Source of the DNA: Orobanche coerulescens
Lineage: Eukaryota; Streptophyta; Magnoliopsida; Lamiales; Orobanchaceae
Assembly: GCA_033398695.1 (NCBI GenBank)
Contig: CM065814.1
Location: 19,464,358-19,528,357, forward strand
Direction: 5' to 3'
DNA: 64,000 nucleotides
In this document: positions 60,256-64,000 of the stretch, in pieces
Layout: each line of letters opens with the position of its first letter
How positions within the stretch are numbered: position 1 is the stretch's first letter
The notes under the pieces: model-generated
Databases searched by the model: none
The model's input: only the letters and a program-made list of their open reading frames with translations
Told to the model about the DNA's origin: nothing
Translations under genes and position numbers: made by a program

Positions 60256-60615
60256 TGTAACACCCCCAATCCACTCAGGGATATTACACGCCGTAGACCC
60301 TCTCCTCGAGGATCTACCAGGCTGGTAACTAAAATCAAACATCTAAACATCGCCTTTAAGGCTAAAATGACTCAGTAGACCGATTTGGTCTTTCAATAAT
60401 AACATACAACTCAATTCCAAACACATACCCACGCAGGGGTCAAAATACAATAAACTCCCGTACAACGGGAAAAGATATCGCGGCGGAAAAGAAAATACAA
60501 CTAGACCAATACGACATCAACGGATCCTCGTGTGATTAGTATCGTTCATCTTTCATCATCCTTCGTGCCGACCCTGTGCTATGCTCCAAAACCTGAATGC
60601 AAAAATAGACATCCA

Positions 60616-60659
60616 CCCCCCGAATACTCGGGGGTTAGCAAAACTCCACTGTTTTGCTA
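60616..60659 (-). other. twin hairpin, A3 LTR
   Basis: Hairpin 2: a C-run, GAATACTC and a G-run (60616-60634). Hairpin 1: arms TAGCAAAAC and GTTTTGCTA around a 6-nt loop (60636-60659), nine perfect pairs. Confidence 0.8.
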
Positions 60660-61334
60660 GTGCAAGAACAAAGTGCAAATACGAGCCATACAATTCACAT
60701 TCCACGAATAACAATAACCAGGAAATCCTCAAAGAATCAAACGTAATGAAAAGTACTTCCCGAGACATGAGTTTGGGTAAAACACTTCAAAACCGAAAGA
60801 TCACAAATCAAGGGAAAACAATTTATAAAACTGTTTAAAGTGCCATCGAGAGTTTTAATAGAAAACAATTTAGGATTATCAAATCCTACTTATTCCAAAA
60901 CCAACAAGGTCCACGACCAATAGGCGGAAAGCAATTTGCAAGAAAACCATTCAATCAACACAAGCGAGTCTTCACAAATATTTCCAACGGGTTTCTCGAC
61001 CCAATCCAAATAATATCAACACGAGATCAAACATCTCAATATCACACGGGGTCCTCGACCCAAAGCACAAAATGTCAACACAGTATAATCAAGTACACAG
61101 CTTTTCGTCCTCCCAAAAACTGCTCAAGACCCCTGATTAATTAACCCTCGAATATCTCGTCAAATGTCCTTGGTTACCAACATTTTAAAACAAGTTGAAA
61201 CACACTTTCAGAAAACATGAATCACGGTCTATATCGAGACCAGCATTTGAAAAGAGTTGAAAGAATTTGAAATACGATAATCGTTCGGTAACGGGGTCTT
61301 AGCTAAACACTCAAATATCCGTTACCAATAAGCC

Positions 61335-61510
61335 TGCACAGCGCCCATCGAAACACTGTGCACCGGCGTTCACTCCACATGTCAGCCCGCACATTATACA
61401 TGTCACCGCCGGCGTCACTCCCATAAGAGCGCCGCACGCGCAATGTAAACACCGGCGTTCACCAACCATATGGAGCCGCACATTGCAGTACACCGTGCCG
61501 GAGATCGCAC
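61335..61510 (-). repeat. tandem cassette in A3 LTR
   Basis: About three degenerate 60-bp copies containing CACCGGCGTTCAC and GCACATTGTA-like sequence. Different from the cassettes of A1, A2 and A4. Confidence 0.65.
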
Positions 61511-62648
61511 GCCCGCCTCGAGGCTCCCGGATATGACGTCTCTCACAACAAGTATTCACATTGTCACAAACATCAAGTACACAGTCATCGTCGTAACAAT
61601 TATCAAATCAATACACCAATTCACATAATTCATCCGTCAGTCCACGACCACATGAATAAATAACAACACACACGTCAACCATAACGCGACGGAAAGAAGA
61701 AATGTACGTACACACGCATTATCAATCGCAACATCAATATCAAATATATCCAATGGATTCACGTAGTCACTTACAACCCACACAATTTACAAAACACACG
61801 CGTTTTGAAAGTGAGCCTTTAACGAGGCTAGCCGAATCTTTTGAAAACTCATTTCAAACAAATAAACAAACACACCAAGATGATCACCAATTATCATATC
61901 CACAAAACAAGAATAGTATGGTCAAGGTACTTGCCTTGAACAACCACAACGCGGAGAATCGACCGAAGTAGGTTGGCACGGACCGACTGCGAACCCGCCG
62001 ACTCCACCAAACGCCAACTCGCGATAATAAACTACGGAGGACAATAACAACAATGAAAATGAATTCCATAGCATGACTCAAAGCCGTTGAATTCAAAGAA
62101 CGAACGACGAATGTTCAAGTGTTTTCCCCAAAACGGCCAAGAACACGATTCGTCCCGACAAAACACGAAAACGGAATTCCAAGTTGAAATATGGATATAC
62201 AATCCATAGAATATGTTTAACAACATCATTTAAGAATAATCGATCCATCGAAAACGGATGAAAAACGAGATCGGGGACAAATCCCCCAAAAAGTCAATTC
62301 GAAGGAAATCAAGAAATATACTTCGATTCGACGAAGAATAATGGATTAAATGATGTTAAACACAAGAATACTACCAAGATTAATCATACCCATCATGACT
62401 TAATCAACAACACGGAACGAATCGTACAAAAATGCAAAAACCCCCAAATTCACGAAATTAGGGTTCTAAGGAAGATTACCTTGATTCGCTGGATCAAAGG
62501 ATGATAACGGATGATTGATTGATGTTATGAACTCAAGAACTTCATTGATTTGTTGTTAAACAACATGGCTTAGTCACCCATGAATCGCCAGCCGCGGACG
62601 GAGAAGTAAGGAAATGAAAAACGAGATGAAATGTGACTGCTCTGTCAC

Positions 62649-62955
62649 ATTTATACTGGGCCGGACTAGCGCGCCAGTCGCCGAGCTAGCGGCGCTATCG
62701 CCCGTGCCGCAAAGATGACCTCATCGACTAGATCGCTCGGCCAGTAGCGTCGCAGCCTTTTCCGGCCGTAGCGCGCTACCGCCGCCGTAGCGTCGCAATG
62801 CCCGGCAAGCAGCGTGCGCTACTGCCGAGCCTGACCGATTCCGTAACCCCGTGACTCCACCGTCTGCACTGATAAGCGTCGTTAGGCCGCCCGAGCAGCG
62901 TGCGCTACACCTGCCGGTTAGCCCGCGCAGCCTTCCGGCCGTAGCGTGCGCTACG
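62649..62955 (-). promoter_or_regulatory. TATA box and palindrome array, A3 LTR
   Basis: Reverse complement GTATAAAT at 62649-62656. Upstream sites such as GTAGCGCGCTAC (62767-62778) and GTAGCGTGCGCTAC (62941-62954) are interspersed with damaged copies. Confidence 0.65.
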
Positions 62956-63530
62956 CCGGTTCCTGCCGCACCCGTACGGCCGGTGCCCGCAATCGATTGG
63001 CTAGTCCCGCAACCGTCCGGCCAGTGCTCGAACACCAGGGCTCGACGACTCGATTTCCGAAAACGTACGGAACGAACACGACGAAAAGTTCGCGGACAAC
63101 ATCAACGACCCGAAATGAAAACATAATACCATAATTAATCATACGCAGCCAAGAAACTGGTCGAGACAACAATTACAGATACGGATACCCGTAACTTTCA
63201 AGAAATTACAAAATGGCCCAAAACGCCAAGAAATCACGATACGTGATCGAATAATCAAACCGAAGTTCACAACACGTCTAACAAAGTTAAACGGACTTAC
63301 AGGAAACTCGAAACAGCAATTTCGAACGAGATTCGCAAGAATCGAACTCAAGTGCGGAAAAGTCGCTAAAAAGCACGGAACTCAACAAAACGACACCGAA
63401 ACGAACTCGGATGTCAAAAAGTGTAGAATTAATCATTCTCAGAATGACGAAACGGTCATGAGCGAGTCATCAAAACGGACTCCGACCGAAAAAAAGAAAT
63501 TACCGAAAATCGAAAATTGCGGATATTACA

Positions 63531-64000
63531 TTCTACCCTCCTTAAAAGAAGTTTCGTCCCGAAACTTAAAACAAGTAGGGAGAAGCAATATCCCACCAGG
63601 AAAACTCAATGAGATACGCAAGAAACGCGTAACTAACGCCCAACGGAGAAACGTTACAAGCAACACAACGGAATATACGGTGTGAAAACACGCTCCACGA
63701 CGACCAACACAACGTCGCCGTTAGGGATATAATAAAACCAACAAGTGACAAGCGTCATCAAATGGATAATACAATCAAGTCAATTATCCGGACAATCACA
63801 AAACACAACGAACGAAAATTAATACGATTGACCAACCCAACGGTACATCAATCAAAACGCGAGCCAAACGCTGAACAAATACGGAATTCCACCGCCTAAG
63901 GGTTGGAAGATCGAAAATGAGACTAATTTCCCGAACTTAAGGGAATTACGAAGGAGCCTGAACGTTCACCAATCACGGAACGAGATCAATAAAAACCGAA
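63531..64000 (-). mobile_element. A3 internal region, 3' end (LARD)
   Basis: Begins with the reversed polypurine tract (TTCTACCCTCC, 63531-63541) and matches the 3' end of the A1 interior (about 5410-5880). No coding sequence. The rest of A3, including its 5' LTR, lies beyond the window. Confidence 0.85.

Larger units (their letters stand above)
60256..63530 (-). repeat. A3 3' LTR (LARD family, minus strand)
   Basis: 3275 bp from TGTAACACCCCCAATCC to GGATATTACA. Contains the perfect twin hairpin (60616-60659), a GC-rich tandem cassette (about 61335-61510), the reverse AGGCAAGTAC (61927-61936), a TATA box (62649-62656) and the palindrome array (about 62664-62955). It is followed by a polypurine tract, so it is the 3' LTR of a minus-strand element inserted in B2. 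The left target would be TTGAG (60251-60255). Confidence 0.92.

Noticed and set aside
61311..61559. Cys-rich 82-codon minus frame in the A3 LTR
   Set aside because: Cysteines follow the periodic GC-rich tandem cassette; no signal peptide or family resemblance.

Overview
The window looks like repeat-rich heterochromatin of a flowering plant. The evidence is Ty3/gypsy chromoviruses of the Tekay/Del type (chromodomain at the end of pol, initiator tRNA-Met primer site, LTRs of 2-3 kb), a Ty1/copia element, a Tat-lineage gypsy element, LARD-type non-autonomous LTR elements, a hAT-type MITE and an intron-bearing RPA1-like pseudogene. I see no intact host gene, rRNA, tRNA or CRISPR. Nearly every base belongs to nested retrotransposons, most of them broken. 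Labels used: A1-A4 (LARD family and relatives), B1 and B2, C1 and C2 (Tekay elements), D (solo LTR), Cop1 (copia), Tat1. The species cannot be fixed from the sequence alone.

Left block (1-20571): an old minus-strand LTR (A2) is split by A1, a plus-strand LARD at 109-18431 with target duplication AGCAA. The 3' LTR of A1 is itself split by B1, a 9.5-kb Tekay element at 7171-16676 with duplication TGTTC. B1 has a decayed gag and a better preserved pol. A1 has no pol but keeps two gag zinc-knuckle fossils.

Middle block (20572-25451): the oldest-looking DNA. It holds a short degenerate repeat, a copia LTR end, microsatellites and an RPA1-like pseudogene in at least seven exons.

Right block (25452-64000): a matryoshka. 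A4 (minus LTR) is interrupted by Cop1 (minus copia). The Cop1 integrase is interrupted by a C tandem, LTR-C1-LTR-C2-LTR (31196-47457, duplication GACAT), whose middle LTR carries a 198-bp hAT MITE. The Cop1 leader is interrupted by Tat1, whose gag is interrupted by B2. B2 has a solo LTR (D, duplication GTTTT) in its RNase H and a second LARD (A3, minus) in its integrase. At 60-64 kb the nesting is five levels deep.

The most interesting signal is a shared modular LTR plan in otherwise divergent families. Its parts are an array of short palindromes just upstream of a TATA-like box, a conserved AGGCAAGTAC motif, a slot filled by a family-specific tandem repeat, and a twin hairpin whose stems show compensatory changes. 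A second signal is that differences between near-identical copies cluster at CAG/CTG: some are C-to-T nonsense changes typical of methylated DNA, others are loss of the middle base, which suggests systematic read error at methylated CHG sites.
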